Translations under genes and position numbers: made by a program
Shown: in pieces, positions 24,624 through 35,185 of the stretch
Numbering within the stretch: the stretch's first letter is position 1
Layout of the letters: every line of letters begins with the position of its first letter
Source: Pseudomonas putida
Lineage (GTDB): Bacteria; Pseudomonadota; Gammaproteobacteria; Pseudomonadales; Pseudomonadaceae
Length of the DNA stretch: 64,000 nucleotides
Direction: 5' to 3'
Assembly (NCBI RefSeq): GCF_028682395.1
Contig: NZ_JANHLC010000009.1
Location: 124,001 to 188,000, forward strand
Notes under the pieces: model-generated
Told to the model about the DNA's origin: nothing
The model's input: only the letters and a program-made list of their open reading frames with translations
Databases searched by the model: none

Positions 24624-27600
24624 TCAAGCGTCGACCATTGCCATGGCTTCTTCCACATCCACCGCCACCAAGCGCGAACAGCCGGGCTCATGCATGGTCA
24701 CGCCCATCAGTTGATCGGCCATTTCCATGGCGATCTTGTTGTGGGTGATGTAGATGAACTGCACCGTCTGCGACATCTCCTTGACCAGCCGCGCATAGCG
24801 TCCGACGTTGGCATCGTCCAGCGGCGCATCAACTTCATCGAGCATGCAGAACGGGGCCGGGTTCAACTTGAAAATCGCAAAGACCAGGGCCAATGCCGTC
24901 AGCGCTTTTTCACCACCCGACAGCAAATGGATCGTGCTGTTTTTCTTGCCAGGTGGACGCGCCATGATCGTTACCCCTGTATCGAGTAGATCTTCGCCCG
25001 TCAGTTCCAAATAAGCGCTGCCACCGCCGAAAACTTTTGGAAAAAGTGCCTGTAAACCGCCATTGATCTGATCAAAGGTATCCTTGAAGCGATTACGGGT
25101 TTCCTTGTCGATCTTGCGAATGACGTTTTCCAGGGTCTCGAGGGCCTCGACCAGATCGGCATCCTGGGCGTCCAGATAGCGTTTGCGCTCCGATTGCTGG
25201 CGATACTCGTCGATGGCCGCCAGGTTGATCGCTCCCAGGCGCTGAATCCGCGCAGCAATGCGCTCCAGTTCCTCCTCGGCCTCACGTTCGTTCGCCTCGC
25301 CGCTCAGGGTCGCGAGCACGCCATGCAGATCGTAGCCATCCTCCAGCAACTGGTCCTGCAAGGCCTTGCGTCGTACCGTCAGGGCCTGCCATTCCATCCG
25401 CTGCTGCTCCATCTGGCCACGGATCAACTGCGATTGCTGCTCGGCCTGGTTGCGCCGCTTCTCGGCGTCGCGCAACTCGCGATCAGCATCTTCCAGGGCG
25501 ATTTGCGCGGTCTTGAGCTCCACATCGACGCTCAAACGCTTCTCGAGCAATTCCTCCAGCTTGAGCCGCAACTCTTCCAGCGGCGCTTCGCCTTCCTCCA
25601 GGTTCAGGCTCAATTGCTCGCGCTTTTCGCTGAGACGCTCGGCCTGCAGTTCGAGGCGCTCCAGCGCCTGGCGCGTGGAGTCGTACTGGGCCCGCAGGGA
25701 GCCCAGGCGAACGGCCAACTGATGGGTATGATCCTTGTGCTGGCGAGCCTCCTGACGCACGCGGTCAAGCCGCTCGCGCAAGCTGTCGCGCTGGGCCAGC
25801 AGCAACTCGCGCTGCTCGGTGTCGAGCGCCATGCTGTCGAGCGCGTCCTGCAACTGCAGGCGCGCCTCACCAATCTGTTCATGCTCAACGGCGCGCTGCT
25901 CGCCCAACTCGCCGACCTCTTCATCGAGACGAGCGCGGCGCAGGGTCAATTGCTCGGCCTTGGCCTTACTGGCCGACAACAGTGCCTTCAGTTCGCCCTG
26001 CTGGCGGGCTTCATCTTGCAGCAGCCGACGCAAATGCTCGCGGCCGGACTCCTGCTGGCGCTGTTGCGCCCGCAGGGTCTGCAATAGGCTTTCCAGCGCC
26101 ACCAGTGCCTCTTCACGCTCTTCGCGCTCAGCACCCAGGCGCTGGATTTCCTGGCCACGGGCCAAAACACCACTTTGCGCCTCGCTAGCCCGACGCACCC
26201 GCAAAAACTGCCGGCCAACCCAATACCCATCGCGACTGATCAGGCTTTGATCGGCCGCCAACTGACCACGACGCGCCAGGGCCTGCTCCAGATTATCGAC
26301 CGGAATCACCCGCGCCAGCCAGGGCGCCAGGTCCACAGGGCTGTCGACCTTGTCCAGGAGGCTGCCGGGCACCCGTTCGCCATCACGGGTCGCACTGACC
26401 AGGCGCAGGTCGCCCTGTTCGAACCCTGCCAGGTCAAGATCGGAAAAATCATCGACCAACACGGCCTGCAAGTCCGCCCCGAGCACGGTTTCCACCGCCA
26501 GCTCCCAGCCTGCCTCGACCTTCAACCCTTCAGCCAACCGAGGACGCTCGCTCAAGTGCTGCTCGCGCAGCCATTCGGCGGTTCCGGTGCCAGGATCAAG
26601 AGCTGCCTGCTGCAAGGCTTCCAGAGAAGCCAGGCGCCCGAGCAGACGCTGCAAGTCGCCCTGGGCCTGCTGCTGGTTCTGCGTCGCCTGGTGCAGATCC
26701 TGGCGCAGTTGCTCCAGTCGCTCGACCTGCCCTTCCTCGCTGGCCTGCAGTTCTTCAAGGGTCATTTCACTGGCAGCCAGTGCCTCGTTCAGCTCCAGGA
26801 TCGCCGCATCTTCCGGGTCGGCCGCGAGCAAGGCGCGTTCTTCACTGAGCCGACGCTGGCGCTCGGCCAGACGCTCCATACTGGTTTCCAGTTGCTGGAT
26901 GCGCGCCTGCTGGATTTCCGCCTGCTGGCGCGGCTCGGCCGAACGCTGGTTGAACGCATCCCACTGCTCCTGCCAGCCGTGCATGGTCGTTTCCGACTCT
27001 TCCAGGGCGGCGGCGGCCTCTTCAGCCGCAGCGCTACTCAGTTCCTGCTCGGGAGCGAGCATCTCCAGCTCCTCGCCCAGCGTGGCCAGCAAGGTACGGT
27101 CGTGGCCCAAATGGGATTCGGTTTCCAGGCGTGAGCGCTCGGCCTCGCGCAAGTCGTCCTGCAACTGGCGCAATCGCTGCTGGCCATGCTGAATACTTTG
27201 CTCGACCCGGGCAATATCGCCGCCCACCGAGTAAAAACGCCCCTGAACCAGATTGAAGCGCTCGGACAACTCGTGATGACCGTCGCGCAGGCGCTCGATG
27301 CTCGCATCGGCATTGCGCTGCTCGGCCACCAGGGCCTCGAAGCTGACTTCCTGATTGCCGATAATCGCTTCGCGCTGACCGACCTGCTCGTTCAGTGCCT
27401 GCCAACGCAAGGCCGACAACTGTGCCTTCAGCTGACGCTCCTCGGCTTTGTGTTCCTGATACTTCTCCGCAGCCTGGGCCTGGCGATGCAAGCGCTCCAA
27501 CTGGCGCTCCAGCTCATCGCGCAAGTCGGTCAGGCGCGCCAGATTCTCATGGGTACGGCGAATACGGTTCTCGGTTTCGCGGCGACGCTCCTTGTACTTG

Positions 27601-28112
27601 GAGATGCCCGCCGCCTCTTCGATAAAGTTGCGCAGCTCTTCGGGCTTGGCCTCGATCAGCTTGGAAATCATCCCCTGCTCGATAATCGAGTAGCTGCGCG
27701 GGCCCAGGCCGGTGCCCAGGAAGATATCGGTAATGTCGCGCCGGCGGCATTTCGCGCCATTGAGAAAGTAGGTGTTCTGGCTGTCGCGGGTGACCTTGCG
27801 CCGGATCGAGATTTCCGCATAGGCCGCGTACTCGCCGACCAGCGTACCGTCGGAGTTGTCGAAGACCAGCTCGATGCTCGCCTGGCTGACCGGCTTGCGA
27901 CTGGTGGAGCCGTTGAAGATGACGTCGGTCATCGACTCGCCACGCAGGTTTTTCGCCGAACTTTCGCCCATGACCCAGCGTACGGCGTCGATAATATTCG
28001 ACTTGCCGCACCCATTCGGCCCGACGACCGCCGCCATGTTACTGGGGAAGTTCACCGTGGTCGGATCGACGAAGGACTTGAATCCCGCCAGCTTGATGCA
28101 CTTGAGCCGCAC
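24624..28112 (-). CDS. smc: Chromosome partition protein SMC
   Basis: A 1162-residue SMC ATPase that organises and separates the chromosome. Walker A is GPNGCGKS at residues 31-38, the two long coiled coils flank a hinge near 500-660, and the C-terminus has the signature HLLSGGEKALTALAL and Walker B CMLDEVDAPLDD. The GTG start at 28112 begins the conserved MRLKCIKLAGFKSFVDPT and lies two bases after the GntR stop; the longer open frame overlaps that gene. Full length for Pseudomonas SMC. Confidence 0.97.
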   Translation of the reverse strand: MRLKCIKLAGFKSFVDPTTVNFPSNMAAVVGPNGCGKSNIIDAVRWVMGESSAKNLRGESMTDVIFNGSTSRKPVSQASIELVFDNSDGTLVGEYAAYAEISIRRKVTRDSQNTYFLNGAKCRRRDITDIFLGTGLGPRSYSIIEQGMISKLIEAKPEELRNFIEEAAGISKYKERRRETENRIRRTHENLARLTDLRDELERQLERLHRQAQAAEKYQEHKAEERQLKAQLSALRWQALNEQVGQREAIIGNQEVSFEALVAEQRNADASIERLRDGHHELSERFNLVQGRFYSVGGDIARVEQSIQHGQQRLRQLQDDLREAERSRLETESHLGHDRTLLATLGEELEMLAPEQELSSAAAEEAAAALEESETTMHGWQEQWDAFNQRSAEPRQQAEIQQARIQQLETSMERLAERQRRLSEERALLAADPEDAAILELNEALAASEMTLEELQASEEGQVERLEQLRQDLHQATQNQQQAQGDLQRLLGRLASLEALQQAALDPGTGTAEWLREQHLSERPRLAEGLKVEAGWELAVETVLGADLQAVLVDDFSDLDLAGFEQGDLRLVSATRDGERVPGSLLDKVDSPVDLAPWLARVIPVDNLEQALARRGQLAADQSLISRDGYWVGRQFLRVRRASEAQSGVLARGQEIQRLGAEREEREEALVALESLLQTLRAQQRQQESGREHLRRLLQDEARQQGELKALLSASKAKAEQLTLRRARLDEEVGELGEQRAVEHEQIGEARLQLQDALDSMALDTEQRELLLAQRDSLRERLDRVRQEARQHKDHTHQLAVRLGSLRAQYDSTRQALERLELQAERLSEKREQLSLNLEEGEAPLEELRLKLEELLEKRLSVDVELKTAQIALEDADRELRDAEKRRNQAEQQSQLIRGQMEQQRMEWQALTVRRKALQDQLLEDGYDLHGVLATLSGEANEREAEEELERIAARIQRLGAINLAAIDEYRQQSERKRYLDAQDADLVEALETLENVIRKIDKETRNRFKDTFDQINGGLQALFPKVFGGGSAYLELTGEDLLDTGVTIMARPPGKKNSTIHLLSGGEKALTALALVFAIFKLNPAPFCMLDEVDAPLDDANVGRYARLVKEMSQTVQFIYITHNKIAMEMADQLMGVTMHEPGCSRLVAVDVEEAMAMVDA

Positions 28113-28114
28113 GT

Positions 28115-28774
28115 TTAATCGACCGCCAGGGCAGAGAGAATCGACTCGCAACTGCGCCGGGCGTAGTCAGTCAGGACTTCGCGGATACGCACCAGGTCCC
28201 GGGCGACCACGGCTTCGAGCAGCTGGCTCAAAATGGCCAGGTAGTCGCTCATTTGCGCCTTGCGCTGCTCCAGCGACAGGAAATAGGCGCGGCTCATGGC
28301 CGGCTGCAGGTTCTCGACGGTCTCCTGCAGGTACGGGTTGTCGGCGAAAGGATAGGCGGCGCGCATCACGTTGAAACAGTCTTCGACGAAGCCGCGGATA
28401 TCCTGGCGTGAGCAACTGTCATTGAGGCGCTGCTGGATCTGCAGGAATGCCGCCAGGTCCGTCGGCACCTGCCAGCGTTGCGCGACCGCGTTGCCCAGCA
28501 GGATATATAGCTCACTCATCAGGGTGCACAGGCTCTGCACCTTGTGCGCACTGAGTTCGGTCACATGCGCACCACGACGAGGCAGGATCGCGACCAAATG
28601 GCGGCGCTCGAGAATCAGCAACGCTTCACGCACCGACCCTCGGCTGACATTCAGTGCCAGGGTGACCTTCTGCTCCTGAATACGCTCCCCAGGCCGCAAT
28701 TCGCCACGAATGATGCGCTCGGCAAGGTGGTGAGCGATCTGCTCGGAGAGGCTGTCTGGCGCCTTGAACGTCAT
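28115..28774 (-). CDS. GntR-family transcriptional regulator (FCD type)
   Basis: A 219-residue regulator. An N-terminal winged helix-turn-helix (LSEQIAHHLAERIIRGELRPGERI, then VSRGSVREALLILERRHL) is followed by an all-helical FCD-type effector domain. ATG 28774 gives the conserved MTFKAPDSLSEQIAH start. It ends two bases before smc, so the two are probably one transcript, and it diverges from xdhA. It is a candidate regulator of xdhA, whose promoter carries repeated palindromes, but the effector is unknown. Confidence 0.9.
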   Translation of the reverse strand: MTFKAPDSLSEQIAHHLAERIIRGELRPGERIQEQKVTLALNVSRGSVREALLILERRHLVAILPRRGAHVTELSAHKVQSLCTLMSELYILLGNAVAQRWQVPTDLAAFLQIQQRLNDSCSRQDIRGFVEDCFNVMRAAYPFADNPYLQETVENLQPAMSRAYFLSLEQRKAQMSDYLAILSQLLEAVVARDLVRIREVLTDYARRSCESILSALAVD

Positions 28775-28980
28775 GGTTTTCCTTGAAAAATCTTCGAACG
28801 GTGCAAGCCGCGCAGTGTAGCGCACTTGACCAGGCCTCGCGCAGAGGCCAATGCGCGGAATATGGCACGCCTTGAGCTTTCAAATCAGCAGCTAGGCTGA
28901 ATGAAAGGGCAGGTTGCCCATGGATAACGGCACCTTTTTTACAGCGAAACACGGCGTCCAAGCCAGCCTTTCCAAGAGCC

Positions 28981-29030
28981 TCAGAATTTTCTGACTTTCA
29001 AGTCAGAATTTTATTGACCAAAAAGTCAGA
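28981..29030 (+). promoter_or_regulatory. Repeated operator-like palindrome overlapping the xdhA promoter
   Basis: TTCTGACTT TC AAGTCAGAA (28989-29008) is a perfect inverted repeat. The half-site AAGTCAGA recurs at 29023-29030, between the -35 and -10 boxes, and TCAGAA TT TTCTGA (28981-28994) forms a further overlapping palindrome on the left. The half-site starts are 23 bases apart, about two helical turns. The arrangement suggests a repressor binding upstream of and inside the promoter. Confidence 0.75.
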
Positions 29031-29042
29031 CCGCTCTAGATT
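29014..29042 (+). promoter_or_regulatory. Sigma70 promoter of xdhA
   Basis: -35 TTGACC (29014-29019) and -10 TAGATT (29037-29042) are separated by exactly 17 bases. The predicted start is near 29049, giving a leader of about 40 bases before the GTG at 29088. Confidence 0.78.
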
Positions 29043-29057
29043 CTGCGCTTATCGCCC

Positions 29058-29068
29058 AACAACAATAA
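29058..29068 (+). promoter_or_regulatory. CA motif (Hfq/Crc-type target) in the xdhA leader
   Basis: AACAACAATAA is a perfect run of AAN triplets, the motif bound by Hfq with Crc in Pseudomonas catabolite repression. It lies 20 bases before the xdhA GTG, close to where a ribosome would bind. Confidence 0.68.
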
Positions 29069-29087
29069 TGAGTCTGCGAGGCCTTCC

Positions 29088-30534
<1,447 letters not shown>

Positions 30535-30542
<8 letters not shown>

Positions 30543-32934
30543 CCATTATCACGTCGAGAAAACCCAGGCAGAGCTGGCCGTACTGTTCGCCCAGGGCCTG
30601 ACCACCGGGGTAGGACGCAGCGTCAGGCACGACAGTGCCGACAAGCATGTGGCCGGCGAGGCGGTGTACATCGATGATCGCCTGGAATTCCCCAATCAGT
30701 TGCACGTCTATGCGCGAATGTCCGACCGGGCTCATGCGCGGATCATCCGCATCGATACCGCACCGTGCTACGCCTTCGAGGGCGTCCGCATTGCCATCAC
30801 CCATGAAGACATTCCCGGCCTCAAGGACATCGGCCCCCTGCTGCCTGGCGATCCGTTGCTGGCCATCGATACAGTCGAATTTGTCGGCCAGCCGGTACTG
30901 GCAGTGGCGGCCCGCGACCTGGCGACCGCACGCCTGGCGGCGATGGCGGCCGTGATCGAGTACGAGGATCTGGAACCGGTACTGGATGTGGTCGAAGCCC
31001 TGCGCAAACGCCATTTCGTGCTCGACAGCCATACCCATCAGCGCGGCGACTCGGCCAGCGCCCTGGCCGGTGCTGCACATCGCCTCCAAGGAACGCTGCA
31101 TATCGGCGGCCAGGAGCACTTTTACCTGGAAACCCAGATCTCCTCGGTGATGCCCACCGAAGACGGCGGTATGATTGTCTACTGCTCGACCCAGAACCCC
31201 ACCGAAGTGCAGAAACTGGTGGCCGAAGTACTCGACGTCTCGATGAACAAGATCGTCGTCGATATGCGCCGCATGGGCGGCGGCTTTGGCGGCAAGGAAA
31301 CCCAGGCTGCCAGCCCGGCCTGCCTGTGCGCGGTGGTCGCGTGCCTGACCGGCCAACCGACCAAGATGCGCCTGCCACGGGTCGAAGACATGCTGATGAC
31401 CGGCAAGCGCCATCCGTTCTACATCGAGTACGACGTCGGTTTCGATGACCGCGGCCGCCTGCACGGGATCCAGTTGGAACTGGCGGGCAACTGCGGGTGC
31501 TCACCTGATCTGTCGGCCTCCATCGTCGACCGCGCGATGTTCCACGCCGACAACGCCTATTACCTGGGCGATGCCACCATCAATGGCCATCGCTGCAAGA
31601 CCAACACCGCGTCCAATACCGCCTATCGCGGCTTCGGCGGCCCCCAGGGCATGGTCGCCATCGAAGAGGTGATGGACAGCATTGCCCGCCACCTGGGCCT
31701 CGATCCGCTGGCCGTGCGCAAGGCCAACTACTACGGCAAGACCGAGCGCAACGTCACTCACTACCACCAGACGGTCGAGCACAACATGCTCGAGGAAATG
31801 ACCGCCGAGCTCGAAGCCAGCAGCCAGTATGCCGAGCGACGCGAAAGCATCCGGCTCTACAACGCCCACAGCCCGGTGCTGAAAAAGGGCCTGGCCCTGA
31901 CGCCGGTGAAATTCGGCATCTCCTTTACCGCCAGCTTTCTCAATCAGGCCGGCGCGCTGGTGCATGTCTATACCGACGGCAGCATCCACCTCAACCACGG
32001 CGGCACCGAAATGGGCCAGGGTCTGAACACCAAGGTCGCGCAAGTGGTCGCCGAGGTGTTCCAGGTCGAGATCGACCGGGTACAGATCACCGCGACCAAC
32101 ACCGACAAAGTGCCCAACACCTCGCCCACCGCGGCTTCCAGCGGTGCGGACCTCAATGGCAAGGCGGCGCAGAACGCCGCCGAGATCATCAAGCAGCGCC
32201 TGGTCGAGTTTGCCGCGAAGCAGTACCGGGTCAGCGAGGAAGACGTTGAGTTTCGCAGCGGCCACGTGCGCGTCCGCGAGCAGATCCTGACATTCGAGGC
32301 GCTGATCCAGCAGGCCTATTTCGCCCAGGTCTCGCTGTCGAGCACCGGCTTCTACAAAACCCCGAAAATCTATTACGACCGCAGCCAGGCCCGGGGCCGG
32401 CCGTTCTACTACTTCGCCTTCGGAGCCGCCTGCGCCGAAGTGCTGGTCGACACCCTGACCGGCGAATACAAAATGCTGCGCACCGATATCCTCCATGACG
32501 TCGGCGCCTCGCTGAACCCGGCCATCGATATCGGCCAGGTGGAGGGCGGCTTTATCCAGGGCATGGGCTGGCTGACCATGGAAGAACTGGTATGGAACGC
32601 CAAGGGCAAGCTGATGACCAACGGCCCGGCCAGCTACAAGATTCCGGCAGTGGCTGATATGCCCCTGGATCTGCGGGTCCGGCTGGTGGAAAACCGCAAG
32701 AACCCCGAGGACACGGTGTTCCATTCCAAGGCCGTTGGCGAACCCCCCTTTATGCTGGGCATTGCCGCCTGGTGCGCCATCAAGGATGCCGTGGCGAGCC
32801 TGGCCGACTATCGGCTGCAACCGCACATCGATGCCCCGGCCACGCCGGAGCGGGTGCTCTGGGGTTGCGAACAGATGCGCCAGGCCAAGGCCGCCACGTC
32901 CGCTGTTGCCGCCCAGGAACTGGCGTCATCCTGA
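30535..32934 (+). CDS. xdhB: Xanthine dehydrogenase molybdenum-binding subunit
   Basis: A 799-residue molybdopterin subunit that oxidises hypoxanthine and xanthine to urate. Moco contacts are in GGGFGGKETQA and RGFGGPQG, and the catalytic glutamate is in KAVGEPPFMLG near the C-terminus. ASSGADLNGKAAQNAA is another conserved segment. The length is normal. It overlaps xdhA by eight bases and is followed by a REP element and then xdhC. Confidence 0.97.
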
Positions 32935-32936
32935 CC

Positions 32937-32959
32937 TGTAGGAGCGAGCCTGCTCGCGA
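32937..32959 (+). repeat. REP-type palindrome between xdhB and xdhC
   Basis: The 23 bases begin TGTAGGAGCGAGCC and end TGCTCGCGA, the widespread REP motif of fluorescent pseudomonads, with the GCGAGC/GCTCGC stem. It lies just after the xdhB stop and about 20 bases before xdhC, inside the operon. Such elements can adjust expression of downstream genes. Confidence 0.85.
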
Positions 32960-32979
32960 GTTTTATCCGGAGACCGCAT

Positions 32980-33822
32980 ATGAACAACTGGATCAGCGCC
33001 CTCGCCGACCTGCAGGACCAGGGCGAACCCTGCGTACTGGTGACCATCATCGAAGAGCTCGGCTCCACACCGCGCAATGCCGGTTCGAAAATGGTCGTCA
33101 GCGCGAGCCATAGCTACGACACCATCGGTGGCGGGCATCTGGAATTCAAGGCCATGCAGATCGCCCGGGAGATGCTCGTCAGCGGGCGCCAGGACACTCA
33201 TCTGGAGCGTTTCAGCCTGGGGGCCAGCCTCGGCCAGTGCTGTGGCGGGGCGACGGTCCTGCTGTTCGAACCCATGGGCCAGGTCCAGGCGCATATCGCC
33301 GTGTTCGGCGCCGGGCATGTCGGCCGGGCACTGGTGCCCCTGCTGGCCAGCCTGCCGTGCCGGATCAGTTGGATCGACTCACGCGAGCAGGAATTCCCCA
33401 GCCGGATCCCCCGGGGCGTACGCCGGATTGTCAGCGAAGAACCGGTGGAGGAAATCGATCACCTGCCGACAGGGTGTTATTACATCGTCATGACCCATAA
33501 TCACCCCCTGGATCTGGAACTCAGTGCGGCGATCCTCAAGCGTAACGACTTCGCCTACTTCGGCCTGATCGGTTCGAAGACCAAGCGCATGAAATTCGAC
33601 CATCGCCTGCGTGATCGCGGCGTCGACAATAGCGTACTGCAACGCATGCGTTGCCCGATGGGGCTGGCCGAGGTCAAGGGCAAGCTGCCCGTGGAAATCG
33701 CCATCTCCATTGCCGGCGAAATCATCGCCACCTACAACGCCCATTTCGGCCAGGCCACCCACCGCGCCGAACCCATTGCCAAACTGCTGCCGGCCTCGCG
33801 TCGCAGCCAAGCCACTCCTTGA
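32980..33822 (+). CDS. xdhC: Xanthine dehydrogenase accessory factor XdhC
   Basis: A 280-residue protein that binds molybdenum cofactor and inserts it, in sulfurated form, into XdhB. The N-terminal XdhC/CoxI domain has the GSTPRNAGSKM and GGGHLEFKAM stretches and a SLGQCCGGA motif with paired cysteines. The C-terminal half is a Rossmann fold (AVFGAGHVGRALVPLL) followed by DPR-type FGLIGSKTKRMKF. It is separated from guaD by seven bases. Same transcript as xdhAB is likely. Confidence 0.96.
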   Translation: MNNWISALADLQDQGEPCVLVTIIEELGSTPRNAGSKMVVSASHSYDTIGGGHLEFKAMQIAREMLVSGRQDTHLERFSLGASLGQCCGGATVLLFEPMGQVQAHIAVFGAGHVGRALVPLLASLPCRISWIDSREQEFPSRIPRGVRRIVSEEPVEEIDHLPTGCYYIVMTHNHPLDLELSAAILKRNDFAYFGLIGSKTKRMKFDHRLRDRGVDNSVLQRMRCPMGLAEVKGKLPVEIAISIAGEIIATYNAHFGQATHRAEPIAKLLPASRRSQATP

Positions 33823-33829
33823 GGACACC

Positions 33830-35134
33830 ATGCCATCAACCCGCAAAGCCTACCGTGCCGCCATTCTGCACAGCGTCGCCGACCCGGCCGAAGTCGGTAT
33901 CGACGCCTCCTATGAATACTTCGAGGACGGCCTTCTGGTCGTCGACCAGGGCAAAATCAGCGCCCTGGGCCATGCCAGCGAACTGCTACCGACCCTGGCG
34001 GCCGATATCGACATCCTCCATTACCCGGATGCACTGATTACCCCAGGCTTTATCGACACCCATATCCACCTGCCACAGACCGGCATGGTCGGCGCCTATG
34101 GCGAGCAACTGCTGGACTGGCTCAACACCTACACCTTCCCCTGCGAAAGCCAGTTCGCCGACCCGGAGCATGCGGCCGAGGTCGCCGATATTTTCGTCAA
34201 GGAGCTGCTGCGCAACGGCACCACCACCGCGCTGGTCTTTGGCAGCGTGCACCCACAGTCGGTCAATGCGTTTTTCGAAGTGGCCGAGCGCCTTGACCTG
34301 CGCATGATCGCCGGCAAGGTGATGATGGACCGCAACGCCCCGGACTACCTGACCGACACCGCGCAATCGGGCTACGCCGAGAGCAAGGCGCTGATCGAGC
34401 GCTGGCACGGCAAGGGTCGCCTGCACTATGCGGTCACCCCGCGTTTCGCGCCGACCAGTACCCCGGAACAACTGACCCTGGCCGGGCAATTGCTGGGCGA
34501 ATACCCGGACCTGTACATGCAGACCCATATCAGCGAGAACCTGCAGGAAATCGCCTGGGTCAAGGAGCTGTTCCCGGAGCGCAAGGGCTACCTGGACGTC
34601 TACGATCACTATCAGTTGCTGGGCGAGCGCTCGGTCTTCGCCCACGGCGTGCACCTGTGCGACGACGAATGCGCGCGCCTGGCCGAAACCGGCTCGGCGG
34701 TGTCGTTCTGTCCGACCTCGAACTTCTTCCTTGGCAGCGGCCTGTTCAATCTGCCCATGGCCGAGAAGCACAAGTTGAATGTGGGCGTGGGCACGGATGT
34801 CGGTGGCGGCACCAGCTTCTCGATCCTGCAAACGCTGAACGAGGCGTACAAGGTCATGCAGTTGCAGGGCGCACGGCTAAGCCCGTTCAAGTCGTTGTAC
34901 CTGGCGACCCTGGGCGGCGCCCGGGCGTTGCGCCTGGAAGAACGGATCGGCGACCTGCGTCCGGGCAGCGATGCCGACTTCCTGGTACTCGATTATCACG
35001 CCACGCCACTGCTCAGCTATCGCCTGCAACAGGCCAAGCATATTGCCGAGGTCCTGTTTGTCCTGATGACCCTGGGCGATGACCGGACCGTGCTGCAAAC
35101 CTATGCCGCCGGCAACCTCGTCCACCAGCGATAA
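33830..35134 (+). CDS. guaD: Guanine deaminase
   Basis: A 434-residue amidohydrolase that converts guanine to xanthine, feeding XdhAB. Zinc ligands are in DTHIHLPQTGM, THISEN and the later GVHLCDDE region, with the catalytic aspartate in GVGTDVGGGTSFS. ATG 33830 follows GAGGACACC and gives the family length; a longer open frame upstream is an out-of-frame overlap with xdhC. It ends before a strong bidirectional terminator. Confidence 0.96.
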   Translation: MPSTRKAYRAAILHSVADPAEVGIDASYEYFEDGLLVVDQGKISALGHASELLPTLAADIDILHYPDALITPGFIDTHIHLPQTGMVGAYGEQLLDWLNTYTFPCESQFADPEHAAEVADIFVKELLRNGTTTALVFGSVHPQSVNAFFEVAERLDLRMIAGKVMMDRNAPDYLTDTAQSGYAESKALIERWHGKGRLHYAVTPRFAPTSTPEQLTLAGQLLGEYPDLYMQTHISENLQEIAWVKELFPERKGYLDVYDHYQLLGERSVFAHGVHLCDDECARLAETGSAVSFCPTSNFFLGSGLFNLPMAEKHKLNVGVGTDVGGGTSFSILQTLNEAYKVMQLQGARLSPFKSLYLATLGGARALRLEERIGDLRPGSDADFLVLDYHATPLLSYRLQQAKHIAEVLFVLMTLGDDRTVLQTYAAGNLVHQR

Positions 35135-35136
35135 AA

Positions 35137-35174
35137 AAAGCCCGCAGCCCCTCGATCGACGGGCTGCGGGCTTT
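35137..35174. terminator. Bidirectional terminator between guaD and gntR
   Basis: A perfect 14-bp stem AAAGCCCGCAGCCC/GGGCTGCGGGCTTT (35137-35150 and 35161-35174) has a ten-base loop. A-rich bases on the left and TTT on the right give a T-run on both strands, serving guaD and the convergent gntR. Confidence 0.93.
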
Positions 35175-35185
35175 GTCTGGACGGC

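Larger units (their letters stand above)
28775..29087. promoter_or_regulatory. Divergent intergenic region between gntR-smc and xdhABC
   Basis: This 313-base region holds no gene. Its left half has no strong signal apart from a weak -10-like TACACT on the minus strand (28814-28819). Its right half, from 28981, carries the repeated palindromes, the sigma70 promoter and the CA motif listed separately for xdhA. Confidence 0.7.
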
